Shown one piece after another: positions 13,263 through 20,350 of a stretch of DNA of 26,324 nt. The translations under genes and the position numbers were made by a program. The notes beneath the pieces were generated by a model that saw only the letters and a program-made list of their open reading frames with translations, did no database searches and was not told the origin of the DNA. The DNA comes from a virus, in IMG/VR virus record IMGVR_UViG_3300046804_000297, positions 1 through 26,324 of that record. One strand, written 5' to 3'. Every line of letters starts with the position of its first letter. Position 1 is the first letter of the stretch.

Positions 13263-13666
13263 AAAAAGACCTCAGAATGTTAGGCGAACTTCGCAAGGGT
13301 CCGCTTCGTTTTATGGACGAAGATGAATACAAAATGATTGAAGAGGATGTCAAAAAGTTCGGTTTCAAAGGTCTTAGCGGATACGCAAAATCACAGGTTC
13401 AAGAGGCAATGCGCCGTATGGCAGTTGTTATCGAAAAGGCTATTTCCGTCAAAGTTGGCGACATGGTTTCTTGGGATGCTTCAGGCGGTAAGGCAGAGGG
13501 AAAAGTTTTACGGATTGAAAATAGCGGACGCATCAATGTCCCTGATTCATCATTCAACATTCAGGGGACAGAAGATGACCCCGCAGTTTTGATTTCTTTA
13601 TATCGTGATGGAAAACCAACCGATACCAAAGTTGGACACAAGATGTCCACGCTAAAAAAAAAGTAG
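13259..13666 (+). CDS. HVA1-family TUDOR-like protein (zero-frame product)
   Basis: 135 residues. The N-terminal half is charged and helical. Residues from about 77 onward match the hypervirulence-associated TUDOR (HVA1) family: VKVGDMVSWDASGGKAEGKVLRI, then DDPAVLISLYRDGKPTDTKVGHKMSTLKK. The family is a small SH3-like barrel common in phage head regions and in bacterial hypotheticals; its ligand is unknown. The start overlaps the protease stop. The gene ends on CTA-AAA-AAA-AAG-TAG: the stop stands directly after a run of nine A. Slipping back one base in this run adds 73 residues with the fifth tag. The zero-frame product is complete for the family, so both products may be made. Confidence 0.82.
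   Translation: MKKDLRMLGELRKGPLRFMDEDEYKMIEEDVKKFGFKGLSGYAKSQVQEAMRRMAVVIEKAISVKVGDMVSWDASGGKAEGKVLRIENSGRINVPDSSFNIQGTEDDPAVLISLYRDGKPTDTKVGHKMSTLKKK
13654..13663 (+). other. A9-G slippery run, candidate -1 programmed frameshift site
   Basis: In the zero frame the codons are CTA AAA AAA AAG TAG. The run contains A-AAA-AAG at 13657-13663, the same heptamer used by E. coli dnaX, and also A-AAA-AAA just before it. An inverted repeat ACCATGA/TCATGGT (13685-13691 with 13701-13707) lies 21 bases further, longer than the usual spacing. The stop right after the heptamer can favour slippage. An indel in the homopolymer during sequencing is the main alternative. Confidence 0.6.
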
Positions 13667-13884
13667 TTCTATCTAAACACGGAGACCATGACCAATCGGC
13701 TCATGGTAATTGGCGTCAAGGTGATGATTCTGAAGGCGAAAATGATTCAGAACCAAAAAACTATTTATCAAGCAATCATTCCATTCCCAATAAAGATGAT
13801 TCTGAAGGTGAATTCGGTGATGGGGACTACGATAATCCTAAGCACATGGATACCATGGATTATCCAAGAAAGAAAAAAGGCTAA
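13663..13884 (+). CDS. -1 frame extension of the HVA1 protein with tag copy 5
   Basis: After a -1 slip, reading continues VVLSKHGDHDQSAHGNWRQG and 53 more residues to TAA at 13882, giving a product of about 208 residues. The part after the tag is acidic and probably disordered: it has two similar stretches, GDDSEGEND and KDDSEGEFGDGD, and ends PRKKKG. This frame has no ATG, GTG or TTG between the end of the HVA1 domain and the tag, and its first ATG is near the 3' end, so it cannot be expressed as a tagged protein by itself. The tag gives strong evidence that the frame is coding. No catalytic domain follows the tag here, unlike in the other copies. Confidence 0.65.
   Translation, partial: VVLSKHGDHDQSAHGNWRQGDDSEGENDSEPKNYLSSNHSIPNKDDSEGEFGDGDYDNPKHMDTMDYPRKKKG
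13675..13722 (+). repeat. HGDHDQ tag, copy 5 (in -1 frame)
   Basis: Encodes KHGDHDQSAHGNWRQG. It is out of frame with the upstream HVA1 gene and can be reached only by slippage on the A run at 13654-13662. Confidence 0.85.
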
Positions 13885-13886
13885 TT

Positions 13887-14153
13887 GTGGCTAACATAAT
13901 TGATGACACGCTTCAGATTCTCAAGTCAATGAATCTCAATGCTTATCGAGTTTCAACCCCGCCTGGGTATGCTGGCATCCAAGTTGAGTTACCTAATGAC
14001 TCTCAAGCCTTTTTTGTTTGGACAAAGATTGATGCGACAGATTTTCACTTCAGGTTGGCTCGCTTTTGGGCTAATGAAAATCCTTTCTCGATGTGGATTT
14101 CTCCTGATTTGATTGAAGCCTTGGCTAGAACGCGGGTCATGACCAATCAGTAA
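13887..14153 (+). CDS. Hypothetical protein
   Basis: 88 residues from GTG 13887, two bases after the stop of the frameshift extension; AAAAGG six bases upstream supports this start. It reads MANIIDDTLQILKSMNLNAYRV, then alternating strands (GIQVELPNDSQAFFVWTKI, FHFRLARFW) and a C-terminal helix: a small alpha/beta domain. No family recognised. The last codons contain, in the other (-1) frame, GHDQS, see findings. Confidence 0.65.
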   Translation: MANIIDDTLQILKSMNLNAYRVSTPPGYAGIQVELPNDSQAFFVWTKIDATDFHFRLARFWANENPFSMWISPDLIEALARTRVMTNQ

Positions 14154-14258
14154 AAAAGGGGTCGAATTACACTTATGTTATTATTTGTTGGTCAAGACCC
14201 GAGGTTAGTTTTATTAGCCCAATGCTAAAAATCTGCCTCTAGTTGTAAGGAGCAAACT

Positions 14259-15059
14259 TTGGCAAAGCCCCGTACTCGTAAAATGGTGAATCTAGCCATT
14301 GAAGAGACCAGCGGTGTAGACCATCCCGCTCACCTACATGAAGGCTGGCTCGTAATGAAGTCAGCGTCCGAATCTGAAGTTCAGAGGGTACTCGACAAAT
14401 CGCTGACCGAGGAGGACTCCAATATGGAGGAAACAACTACCACGGCACCTGAAGAGCAGGTTGAAAAAACCGTAGAGGAAGAACTAGCGGCGGCTAAAGC
14501 CCGTATCGCAGAACTCGAAGCCAAACTCGCCGAAAAGGAACAAAAGCCTGAGATGGAAGTTGAAATGGCGATGGGTCAAGACTCTATGGAACCAAAGAAG
14601 GAAGAGGACTACATGAAGTCCGCTCCTGCTCCAGTTGTCAAAATGATTGAGGACTTGAGAAAGCAAGCAGAAACAGCAACCGCTGAACTTCGCAAAGAAC
14701 GCGAAGCCCGTGCTGACGCTCAAGCCATTGAAAAAGCAAAGGGATGGAGCAATCTAAATCTCAATGCTGAAAAAGTTGGACCAGCGCTTCGTCGCTTGTC
14801 TGAAACAGATTCAGAACTCGCAAAGAGCATCGAAGAAGTTCTTTCTTCAGTAAACGCTCAGGCTGAATCAGCATCTATTTTTGCGGAAATCGGCAAGTCC
14901 GCGGACATCAAACAGGGCAATGCTTATGAGCGTATGACCGCTATGGCAAAGTCGGCTGTTGATGAGGGTGTAGCAAAGTCATTCGCGCAAGCAATGGCTG
15001 ATATTGCTACAAAGAACCCTGACCTTTACAGCCAATACCTCTCCGAGAAAGGTGCCTAA
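14259..15059 (+). CDS. Scaffold-like protein
   Basis: 266 residues from TTG 14259, with AAGGAG six bases before it; no other start fits. The N-terminus MAKPRTRKMVNLAIEETSGVDHPAHLHEGWLVMKS is a segment found at the start of many actinophage scaffold/protease partners. A Thr/Glu linker and a long coiled coil follow (about 70-170: EELAAAKARIAELEAKLAEKEQK, LRKQAETATAELRKEREARA). The C-terminal 80 residues are helical with repeated KS sites. High charge, the coiled coil and the place just before cement and capsid genes fit an internal scaffold that is removed by the prohead protease. It follows a 105-base gap that holds no clear promoter or terminator. Confidence 0.72.
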   Translation: MAKPRTRKMVNLAIEETSGVDHPAHLHEGWLVMKSASESEVQRVLDKSLTEEDSNMEETTTTAPEEQVEKTVEEELAAAKARIAELEAKLAEKEQKPEMEVEMAMGQDSMEPKKEEDYMKSAPAPVVKMIEDLRKQAETATAELRKEREARADAQAIEKAKGWSNLNLNAEKVGPALRRLSETDSELAKSIEEVLSSVNAQAESASIFAEIGKSADIKQGNAYERMTAMAKSAVDEGVAKSFAQAMADIATKNPDLYSQYLSEKGA

Positions 15060-15062
15060 AAC

Positions 15063-15455
15063 ATGGCATACGAAATCTCTAATTACTCGGTAAAGGTCAC
15101 CCTCGTCGCAGGTGCCGACCTTTCCAGTAAGCAGTACAACTTCGTCAAGTTGAATTCATCAGGTGAAGCAATCGCAATCGCGGCAATCACCGATGTTCCA
15201 GTTGGCGTTTTACAAAATGCTCCGACTTCAGGACAAGAAGCAGAAGTTCTTGTCTCAGGTGGAACTAAACTCGTTGCGGGAGAAGCAATTACTCTTCCAG
15301 CGTTCCTTAGTGTTACTTCAGCAGGTAAAGCAGACAAAATTGCTGTGACAGATACAACCCAATATGTTGTCGGTCAAGCACTAACCGCGGCTGGCGCTGG
15401 AGATGAAATCATCACCGCTGTCGTGAACTGTGCTAACCCAACGAGAGCGAACTAG
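15063..15455 (+). CDS. Capsid cement protein (DUF2190-like)
   Basis: 130 residues. It is a beta-rich small protein of the DUF2190/capsid cement type: VTLVAGADLSSKQYNFVKLNSSGEAIAIAAITDVPVGVLQNAPTSGQEAEVLVSGGTKLVAGEAI. The pattern of Ala/Gly/Val strands with a GVLQN turn and a G-x-x-x-V-x-x-G-G-x-x-K run is typical. These proteins bind the outer capsid surface at three-fold or quasi-three-fold positions and stabilise the head after DNA entry. It starts four bases after the scaffold-like gene and comes 15 bases before the major capsid gene. Confidence 0.8.
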   Translation: MAYEISNYSVKVTLVAGADLSSKQYNFVKLNSSGEAIAIAAITDVPVGVLQNAPTSGQEAEVLVSGGTKLVAGEAITLPAFLSVTSAGKADKIAVTDTTQYVVGQALTAAGAGDEIITAVVNCANPTRAN

Positions 15456-15470
15456 GGGGGCTAACTAAAA

Positions 15471-16448
15471 ATGCCACAGCCACATATCAATTCCGTCCAT
15501 GTGGACGCAATTCTTACCAACATCTCTGTTGCGTATCTACAAAATCAGGATAACTTCATTGCCGACAAGGTATTCCCAGTAATTCCAGTCGATAAGAAGT
15601 CTGATAAATACTTCACCTACACCAAGAACGATTGGTTCCGCGATGAGGCTCAACGCCGTGCGCCTGGAACTGAATCCGCTGGTGGCGGTTATGGTCTCTC
15701 AACTGCTACATACTCATGCGATGTATGGGCGTTCCACAAAGATGTAGATGACCAAACTGTTGCTAACGCAGATGCTCCTTTGAATCCACTCCGCGAAGCG
15801 GCAGAGTTTGTAACTCGTCGCCTCATGCTTCGTCGTGAACTTCAATGGGTTTCTGATTTCTTTGGAACTGGCGTATGGGCTGACGACATCACAGGTGTCG
15901 CAGGTTCACCATCTTCAGGACAGACAAAGCAATGGTCTGACTACACTTCATCTGACCCAATCTCAGATATTGAAGCAGGTAAGGCAGAAATTCTTGCTAA
16001 CACAGGAATGGAAGCAAACACTCTTGTTCTTGGATACGATGTATTCAAGTCACTCAAGAATCACCCTGACCTTGTAGACCGTATCAAGTACACATCTTCA
16101 CAGACAATCACAACCGATATGTTGGGCGCAATGTTCGACATTCCTCGCGTTATGGTTGCTAAGGCAGTCAAGGCAACAAACAACGAAGGTGCGGCAGAAG
16201 CCTATGGTTTCGCACACGGCAAGAAGGCTCTTCTTTGCCATGTCGCTCCTCAGCCTGGACTCCTAACCCCTTCCGCTGGATACACATTCTCATGGACTGG
16301 TGTATCAGGCGGACTCGGCGCAACAATCGGAACTTCACAGTTCCGTATGGAATCCATCAAGTCAGACCGTGTTGAAGCAGAAATGGCTTTCGATAACAAA
16401 GTCATCTCTTCTGACCTCGGCTACTTCTGGAACACAATCGTCGCTTAG
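15471..16448 (+). CDS. Major capsid protein
   Basis: 325 residues. It fits the HK97-fold major capsid proteins of the Mu-/actinophage type. Features: HINSVHVDAILTNISVAYLQNQDNFIADKVFPVIPVDKKSDKYFTYTKNDWFRDEAQRRAPG at the N-terminus, an AEFVTRRLMLRRELQWVSDFF spine helix, SDPISDIEAGKAEILANTGMEANTLVLGYDVFKSLKNHPDLVDRIKY as the peripheral-domain helix, and a C-terminal LGATIGTSQFRMESIKSDRVEAEMAFDNKVISSDLGYFW. There is no separate N-terminal delta domain, which agrees with a scaffold encoded as its own gene. The strongest terminator of the window follows directly. The upstream GGGGGG stands in the usual ribosome-site place. Confidence 0.92.
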   Translation: MPQPHINSVHVDAILTNISVAYLQNQDNFIADKVFPVIPVDKKSDKYFTYTKNDWFRDEAQRRAPGTESAGGGYGLSTATYSCDVWAFHKDVDDQTVANADAPLNPLREAAEFVTRRLMLRRELQWVSDFFGTGVWADDITGVAGSPSSGQTKQWSDYTSSDPISDIEAGKAEILANTGMEANTLVLGYDVFKSLKNHPDLVDRIKYTSSQTITTDMLGAMFDIPRVMVAKAVKATNNEGAAEAYGFAHGKKALLCHVAPQPGLLTPSAGYTFSWTGVSGGLGATIGTSQFRMESIKSDRVEAEMAFDNKVISSDLGYFWNTIVA

Positions 16449-16457
16449 TTCACGAAA

Positions 16458-16500
16458 GAAGGGGGTGGGACTTTTGAAGGTCTCATCCCCTTCCTTTATT
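16458..16500 (+). terminator. Rho-independent terminator after major capsid gene
   Basis: GAAGGGGGTGGGAC at 16458-16471 pairs with GTCTCATCCCCTTC at 16480-16493: 14 bp with two G-U pairs and an eight-base loop, followed by CTTTATT. Partial read-through would lower expression of the genes downstream relative to the capsid protein. Confidence 0.85.
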
Positions 16501-16513
16501 TAGGAGAAAATCA

Positions 16514-16858
16514 ATGCCAAATGTAAACAGACTTTCCAAGGGCGAAGTAGCAGTTGGAGCATTACAGGTCGGAACCAACGACACCGTATACGGAATTGAA
16601 TTCGGTACAGTTGAAATTGACCCAGCCGCTATCAACGCAACAACCCGTGGTGGAACAACATTTACTTTGACAGGTGCGGCAACAACCGACATCATCATCG
16701 TAAACCCACCATCAACTTTGAATGATGACTTGATTTTCTGTGGCGCCGCAGTTACAGCCGCAGATACAGTCACCGTTTATCTTTACAACCCAACCGCAGG
16801 TTCAATCAACCAAGCGGCCGCAACATTCTCATACTGCTGGATTGATACCACCGCGTAA
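16514..16858 (+). CDS. Head decoration-like protein
   Basis: 114 residues with ribosome site AGGAG. A beta-rich protein: VAVGALQVGTNDTVYGIEFGTVEIDPAAINATTRGGTTFTLTGAATTDIIIVNPPSTLNDDLIFCGAAVTAADTVTVYLYNPTAGSINQAAATFSYCWIDTTA. The pattern I-D-P-A...T-F-T-L-T-G...V-N-P-P...A-D-T-V...N-P-T-A is found in many small phage structural proteins, usually placed next to the capsid gene. A capsid decoration or head-fibre base role is likely. Two Cys (CGA, YCW) are present. Confidence 0.7.
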   Translation: MPNVNRLSKGEVAVGALQVGTNDTVYGIEFGTVEIDPAAINATTRGGTTFTLTGAATTDIIIVNPPSTLNDDLIFCGAAVTAADTVTVYLYNPTAGSINQAAATFSYCWIDTTA

Positions 16859-16859
16859 C

Positions 16860-17057
16860 ATGAAAGCAGAAATCCTCAAATCAATGCTTGTCGATGGTCG
16901 CAAACTTGTGGCTGGAGACATTGTAGAAGTAAAAGGTTGGCGCCATGCTAAATCATTGGCTAATAACCGATACATCAGATTCATTGAAGATAAGGAAGAA
17001 GTAGCCGAAGTTGAAAAACCAAAGGCTACAAAAAAGAAAAAAGAAGTCGCTGAATAG
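16860..17057 (+). CDS. Small basic head-region protein
   Basis: 65 residues from ATG 16860. It begins MKAEILKSMLVDGRKLVAGDIVEVKGWRHAK, a small SH3-like or strand-rich piece with the sequence L-V-A-G-D-I-V-E-V, and ends in a Lys/Glu-rich tail (KPKATKKKKEVAE). Such short proteins are common between capsid and connector genes; the role is unknown. The frame extends upstream to 16740 within the previous gene but only this start, one base after the previous stop, is credible. A terminator follows. Confidence 0.7.
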   Translation: MKAEILKSMLVDGRKLVAGDIVEVKGWRHAKSLANNRYIRFIEDKEEVAEVEKPKATKKKKEVAE

Positions 17058-17060
17058 CGT

Positions 17061-17100
17061 AAGGGGCGATTCGGTAAAATGAATTGCCCCTTTCTTTCTT
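17061..17100 (+). terminator. Rho-independent terminator
   Basis: AAGGGGCGATTC at 17061-17072 pairs with GAATTGCCCCTT at 17081-17092 (12 bp, one G-T), with an eight-base loop and the T-rich tail TTTCTTTCTT. It separates the head genes from the fibre-like block. Confidence 0.85.
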
Positions 17101-17110
17101 AGGAGTTTAT

Positions 17111-17383
17111 ATGGCTGTAACACATCAAAGAGTTTCCGTAGGAACCACGGCTACCCAACTAACATCGGATGCTGATGGTAGAGACGGACAAACTATTAGT
17201 ATTCAAGTTCCCTCTGCGGGAGCAACCGTTTATCTAGGTGGCACAGGTGTAACAACGACCAGTTATGGTTATGAGTTATTGGGCGGAACCAGTTTTTCTG
17301 TCGAACTACAACAGGGAGAAAAAGTTTTTGGTGTTGTAGCATCTAGCACACAGACTGTGAATGTATTTAGACAAGGCGCCTGA
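17111..17383 (+). CDS. Small beta-rich structural protein
   Basis: 90 residues from ATG 17111 with AGGAG just upstream; the in-frame TTG at 17084 lies in the terminator stem. The sequence is strand-rich and poor in charge: HQRVSVGTTATQLTSDADGRDGQTISIQVPSAGATVYLGGTGVTTTSYGYELLGGTSFSVELQQGEKVFGVVASSTQTVNVFRQGA. This is the make-up of small jelly-roll-like phage decoration or fibre-base proteins (VYLGG, then L-x-x-G-x-x-x-x-V-x-L-x-x-G-E). It is the first gene after the terminator. Confidence 0.65.
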   Translation: MAVTHQRVSVGTTATQLTSDADGRDGQTISIQVPSAGATVYLGGTGVTTTSYGYELLGGTSFSVELQQGEKVFGVVASSTQTVNVFRQGA

Positions 17384-17386
17384 TAA

Positions 17387-17932
17387 ATGGCTTTACCAGC
17401 ATCTTTATCAACTTGTACGGTTGTTGGCACCTATGTTGATTTGGCGGGCAATCCTGTCCGTGGTTCACTCAATATAACACCACAAACGATTCTAAAAGAA
17501 GTTACAGCCAATGTAATTATTATTCCAGTTGTTATTCAGAAAACTTTTGATGCGACTGGTTCATTTTCTGTTGTTTTGCCCGTAACAAGTGATACCGATG
17601 TGACCCCGCAACCTTTTATTTATACTTTTGAAGAAAACTTTACTGGTGGTCGAACAATCGAATTGGCTTTGCCTTTATCTGTCGCGGGAACTACACAAAA
17701 CCTTGCTGACCTATTGCCAGCACTTAGTTCGGCAGACGCGGCCGCTTATGTATCCGTAGACGCTTATCAGGCTCTTCTTACTCGATATAACAACGCAGAA
17801 AGTATCCGCGTTCTTGTAGTTGATGCTGATGACGAAGCAACTACGGCATCAGGGTATGCCACGGATGCTTCTGTGGCGGCTGGTGCGCTTTCAAACTATA
17901 ACTCAAATCAGTTGATGATGATGGGAGTGTGA
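17387..17932 (+). CDS. Fibre-base-like structural protein, paralogue A
   Basis: 181 residues. The N-terminal 115 residues are an immunoglobulin-like or carboxypeptidase-regulatory-like beta domain with VGTYVDLAGNPVRGSLNITPQ, ending in FIYTFEENFTGGRTIELALP and NLADLLP; the final 65 residues are helical and Ala/Asp-rich. The same plan recurs in the gene at 18131, so the two are paralogues. Such domains (first line V-x-G-x-Y-V-D-x-x-G-x-P-x-x-G) sit at the base of phage fibres. It likely forms part of a fibre or adhesin complex with its neighbours. Confidence 0.65.
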   Translation: MALPASLSTCTVVGTYVDLAGNPVRGSLNITPQTILKEVTANVIIIPVVIQKTFDATGSFSVVLPVTSDTDVTPQPFIYTFEENFTGGRTIELALPLSVAGTTQNLADLLPALSSADAAAYVSVDAYQALLTRYNNAESIRVLVVDADDEATTASGYATDASVAAGALSNYNSNQLMMMGV

Positions 17933-17933
17933 C

Positions 17934-18131
17934 ATGGCTGAACCGTATGTACCCATAGCCTCCTACAATACTTACAATACTTTGCTGACTGAGTTAGAAG
18001 TAGCAACTAACGACGCGGAAACTTATACAGATGATTTAGCAACCGCAGTTGCTAATACATTGACCCATAAACAAACAGCAGAAAATCTTGTTGCTTCTAA
18101 ATTTGATTTATTCTTTTTGGTTGGTGCCTGA
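17934..18131 (+). CDS. Small helical protein between the fibre paralogues
   Basis: 65 residues; the product is helical, rich in Thr, Asn, Ala and Asp (YNTYNTLLTELEVATNDAETYTDDLATAVANTLTHKQTAENLV) and ends with the hydrophobic FDLFFLVGA. It begins one base after the stop of paralogue A and its stop overlaps the start of paralogue B (TGATG). Its pattern resembles the helical tails of both paralogues, so it may be a detached copy of that tail, acting as a trimerising or linker piece. Confidence 0.55.
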   Translation: MAEPYVPIASYNTYNTLLTELEVATNDAETYTDDLATAVANTLTHKQTAENLVASKFDLFFLVGA

Positions 18132-18808
18132 TGGCTCTCGCACCTAGTCTTTCAACAGTAACAATTACTGGTAATTATGTAAATTATGAAGGAACCGCTA
18201 TTCAAGGGCAGGTTCGCTTTACACTTGGCGATGTTCTTCGTAATGGTACAGATGACCAAATGGTTGCTCCATCTAGCATTGTTGTAGCCCTTAGTTCAGG
18301 TGCTTTTAGCGTTTCTCTTCCAGCCACCAATGACCCCGACATCATCCCAAATCCATTTACTTATACGGTAGAAGAATCATTTCCTGGGGGTCGTACTTAT
18401 ACAATTTCAATCCCGTATAACACCGTTGGTTCGCTTGATTTAGCCGACCTCAGCCCGACCCCAACTTTGAGCGAGACCTATACACAGGCTATCGACCAAA
18501 CAAGTTGGAGCGCACTTGAAGATGATATTGATGCGCTTGATATTTTGATAAATCAAACAACAGATAAAATTCTTGCTTCAGGAAAGTATTGGTACATAGG
18601 TAGTACCTATGCGACCTATACAGCCCTTGATACGGCTTTTGCTACTTATACGGCGCTGACTTCAGCGACTTATCAATTAGATGGAGCCGATATTTCAACC
18701 TTTGTTACATCCGCTGAGGCTTCGGAAGCAAGTGCCTCAGCAAGCGCCACCACAGCCACAAATAACGCGACTGGTACAATCAGTCCATTACTTCTAATCG
18801 GAGGATAA
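18131..18808 (+). CDS. Fibre-base-like structural protein, paralogue B
   Basis: 225 residues. The N-terminal domain matches paralogue A: MALAPSLSTVTITGNYVNYEGTAIQGQVRFTLGDVL compared with MALPASLSTCTVVGTYVD of A, and FTYTVEESFPGGRTYTISIP compared with FIYTFEENFTGGRTIELALP. The C-terminal 100 residues are helical, with ALDTAFATYTALTSATYQLDGAD and an Ala/Ser-rich stretch (SAEASEASASASATTATNNATG) as often seen in fibre stalks. The duplication A-small protein-B suggests a two-part fibre base. Confidence 0.65.
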   Translation: MALAPSLSTVTITGNYVNYEGTAIQGQVRFTLGDVLRNGTDDQMVAPSSIVVALSSGAFSVSLPATNDPDIIPNPFTYTVEESFPGGRTYTISIPYNTVGSLDLADLSPTPTLSETYTQAIDQTSWSALEDDIDALDILINQTTDKILASGKYWYIGSTYATYTALDTAFATYTALTSATYQLDGADISTFVTSAEASEASASASATTATNNATGTISPLLLIGG

Positions 18809-18812
18809 CCGC

Positions 18813-19142
18813 ATGGCAACAACTTACAAAGTGTTGGGTCAAGTAAACCCATCAGCCACGACGAACACAACTCTGTATACCTGCCCTGCTTCTACTCAAA
18901 CGGTTATCTCAACCATAACAATTTGTAATCAGGCTGGTACTTCAGGAACTTATAGAATCGCTATCCGTCCAAACGGAGCCACAATTTCAGCCGAGCATTA
19001 TATTGTTTATGATGCTTCGGTTCCTGCCAATTCAACCACCGCCTATACCCTTGGTATGACAATAGACGCATCAGATGTTGTGACTGTTTATGCCTCTAGC
19101 GCTAATATGTCCTTCAATGCGTTTGGAAGTGAGATAGCCTAA
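18813..19142 (+). CDS. Beta-rich structural protein
   Basis: 109 residues, GGAGG upstream. The sequence reads YKVLGQVNPSATTNTTLYTCPASTQTVISTITICNQAGTSGTYRIAIRPNGATISAEHYIVYDASVPANSTTAYTLGMTIDASDVVTVYASSANMSFNAFGSEIA, a pattern known to me from many marine and freshwater phages: G-x-x-x-P-x-x-x-x-x-x-x-L-Y-T-x-P, then A-x-R-P-x-G, and a V-T-V-Y-A-S end. It is a beta-sandwich, likely a trimeric fibre or decoration piece. Its stop overlaps the next ATG (TAATG). Confidence 0.7.
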   Translation: MATTYKVLGQVNPSATTNTTLYTCPASTQTVISTITICNQAGTSGTYRIAIRPNGATISAEHYIVYDASVPANSTTAYTLGMTIDASDVVTVYASSANMSFNAFGSEIA

Positions 19143-20332
19143 TGGCAATTACAACAAACGGTAAAGTTTCAATCACCAACCTTCAGGTTGGTAGTTCTGC
19201 TGATTTAGCGAGCATTATCAGCGATGAGTCAGGAACAGGCGTCCTTGCCTTTACAAATAGTCCATCTTTCACAACTCCAGCGCTAGGCACTCCTTCAGCC
19301 GTAACTCTTACAAATGGAACGGGATTACCCGTAAGTGGAATCACCGCTTCTACATCCGCGGCTCTTGGCGTAGGAACGATTGAACTTGGTCACGCAACCG
19401 ACACCACTATTGCTCGCGGTTCTGCTGGCGTAGTAACAATCGAAGGTGTGAATGTTGTTACAACATCTTCTACTGACACTTTGACAAATAAAACAATCAA
19501 CGGTTCTAATAACACAATTACAAATGTTGCTATTTCAACAGCAGTTAGCGGTTTAGGAACAGGTGTCGCAACATTTCTAGCAACGCCATCAAGCACGAAT
19601 CTCATTTCGGCTATTACGGACGAAACTGGAACTGGCGCTCTAGTCTTTGCTAATACTCCAACACTTGTTACACCAGTTTTAGGAACACCAACTTCAGGAA
19701 CTCTTACAAACTGTACGGGACTTCCAGTAAGCGGTATCAGCGCCTCTACAACCACAGCACTAGGCGTTGGTTCTATTGAATTAGGTCATGCTTCAGATAC
19801 AACTCTTGCTCGCGTATCGGCAGGTGTGGTGTCTATTGAGGGCGTAAATGTTGTTACAACATCCTCAACAGATACCCTCACAAATAAAACCCTTACAAGC
19901 CCGTCCATCAACGGCGCCCATACAAACCTTACAAAAGAACTTATTGTTCAAGGTTTGGAAGAGCGCGTAAATGTTGTTGCTTCCGCGGCTACTGGAACAA
20001 TCAACATTGATGTTGCTACATCTTCAATTTGGTATTACACATCTAACGCAACAGCCAACCACACTTTGAATTTCAGATATAACTCAGGAACTTCTCTTTC
20101 ATCAAAATTAGCAGTAGGCGATGCCATCACTCTTGTTTGGATGAATACAAATGGAACTACTGCGTATTATCCAAACACAATTCAAATTGATGGCTCTGCG
20201 GTAACCCCAAAAGTTCCAGCGGCAATATCGGCTGGTAACGCATCGGCTATCGATGTTTATACTTTTACAATTATCAAAACCGCCGCGACTCCTACATATA
20301 CAGTATTAGAAACTCAACAAAAGTTCGCATAA
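19142..20332 (+). CDS. Fibre-like protein with internal duplication
   Basis: 396 residues, low in charge and rich in Thr, Ser, Gly and Val. Residues 24-119 and 156-251 are two copies of one unit (SDESGTGVLAFTNSP, LGTP, LTNGTGLPVSGI, LGVGTIELGHATDTT, GVNVVTTSSTDTLTNKTI), 132 residues apart. TDTLTNKT-type motifs are hallmarks of phage tail/head fibre stalks and also occur in the gene at 22640. The last 130 residues are a separate beta domain (LNFRYNSG, DAITLVWMNTNGTTAYYPNTIQIDGSAV), probably a globular tip. It most likely takes part in host attachment. Confidence 0.72.
   Translation: MAITTNGKVSITNLQVGSSADLASIISDESGTGVLAFTNSPSFTTPALGTPSAVTLTNGTGLPVSGITASTSAALGVGTIELGHATDTTIARGSAGVVTIEGVNVVTTSSTDTLTNKTINGSNNTITNVAISTAVSGLGTGVATFLATPSSTNLISAITDETGTGALVFANTPTLVTPVLGTPTSGTLTNCTGLPVSGISASTTTALGVGSIELGHASDTTLARVSAGVVSIEGVNVVTTSSTDTLTNKTLTSPSINGAHTNLTKELIVQGLEERVNVVASAATGTINIDVATSSIWYYTSNATANHTLNFRYNSGTSLSSKLAVGDAITLVWMNTNGTTAYYPNTIQIDGSAVTPKVPAAISAGNASAIDVYTFTIIKTAATPTYTVLETQQKFA
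19211..19894 (+). repeat. Two imperfect copies of a fibre unit, 396 nt apart
   Basis: 19211-19498 and 19607-19894 encode two similar 96-residue units. Identity is highest at the end (GVNVVTTSSTDTLTNKT in both), and codons differ, so the duplication is not recent. Confidence 0.75.
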
Positions 20333-20350
20333 TCTAAAGGGGATTCAGAT

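Noticed and set aside
13688-13894. Plus-strand open frame beginning MTNRLMVIG
   Set aside because: It is the out-of-frame reading of the tag-bearing -1 frame; its composition is not protein-like.
14154-14258. Promoter or terminator in the gap before the scaffold-like gene
   Set aside because: No stem with T-run and no well-spaced -35/-10 pair could be supported.
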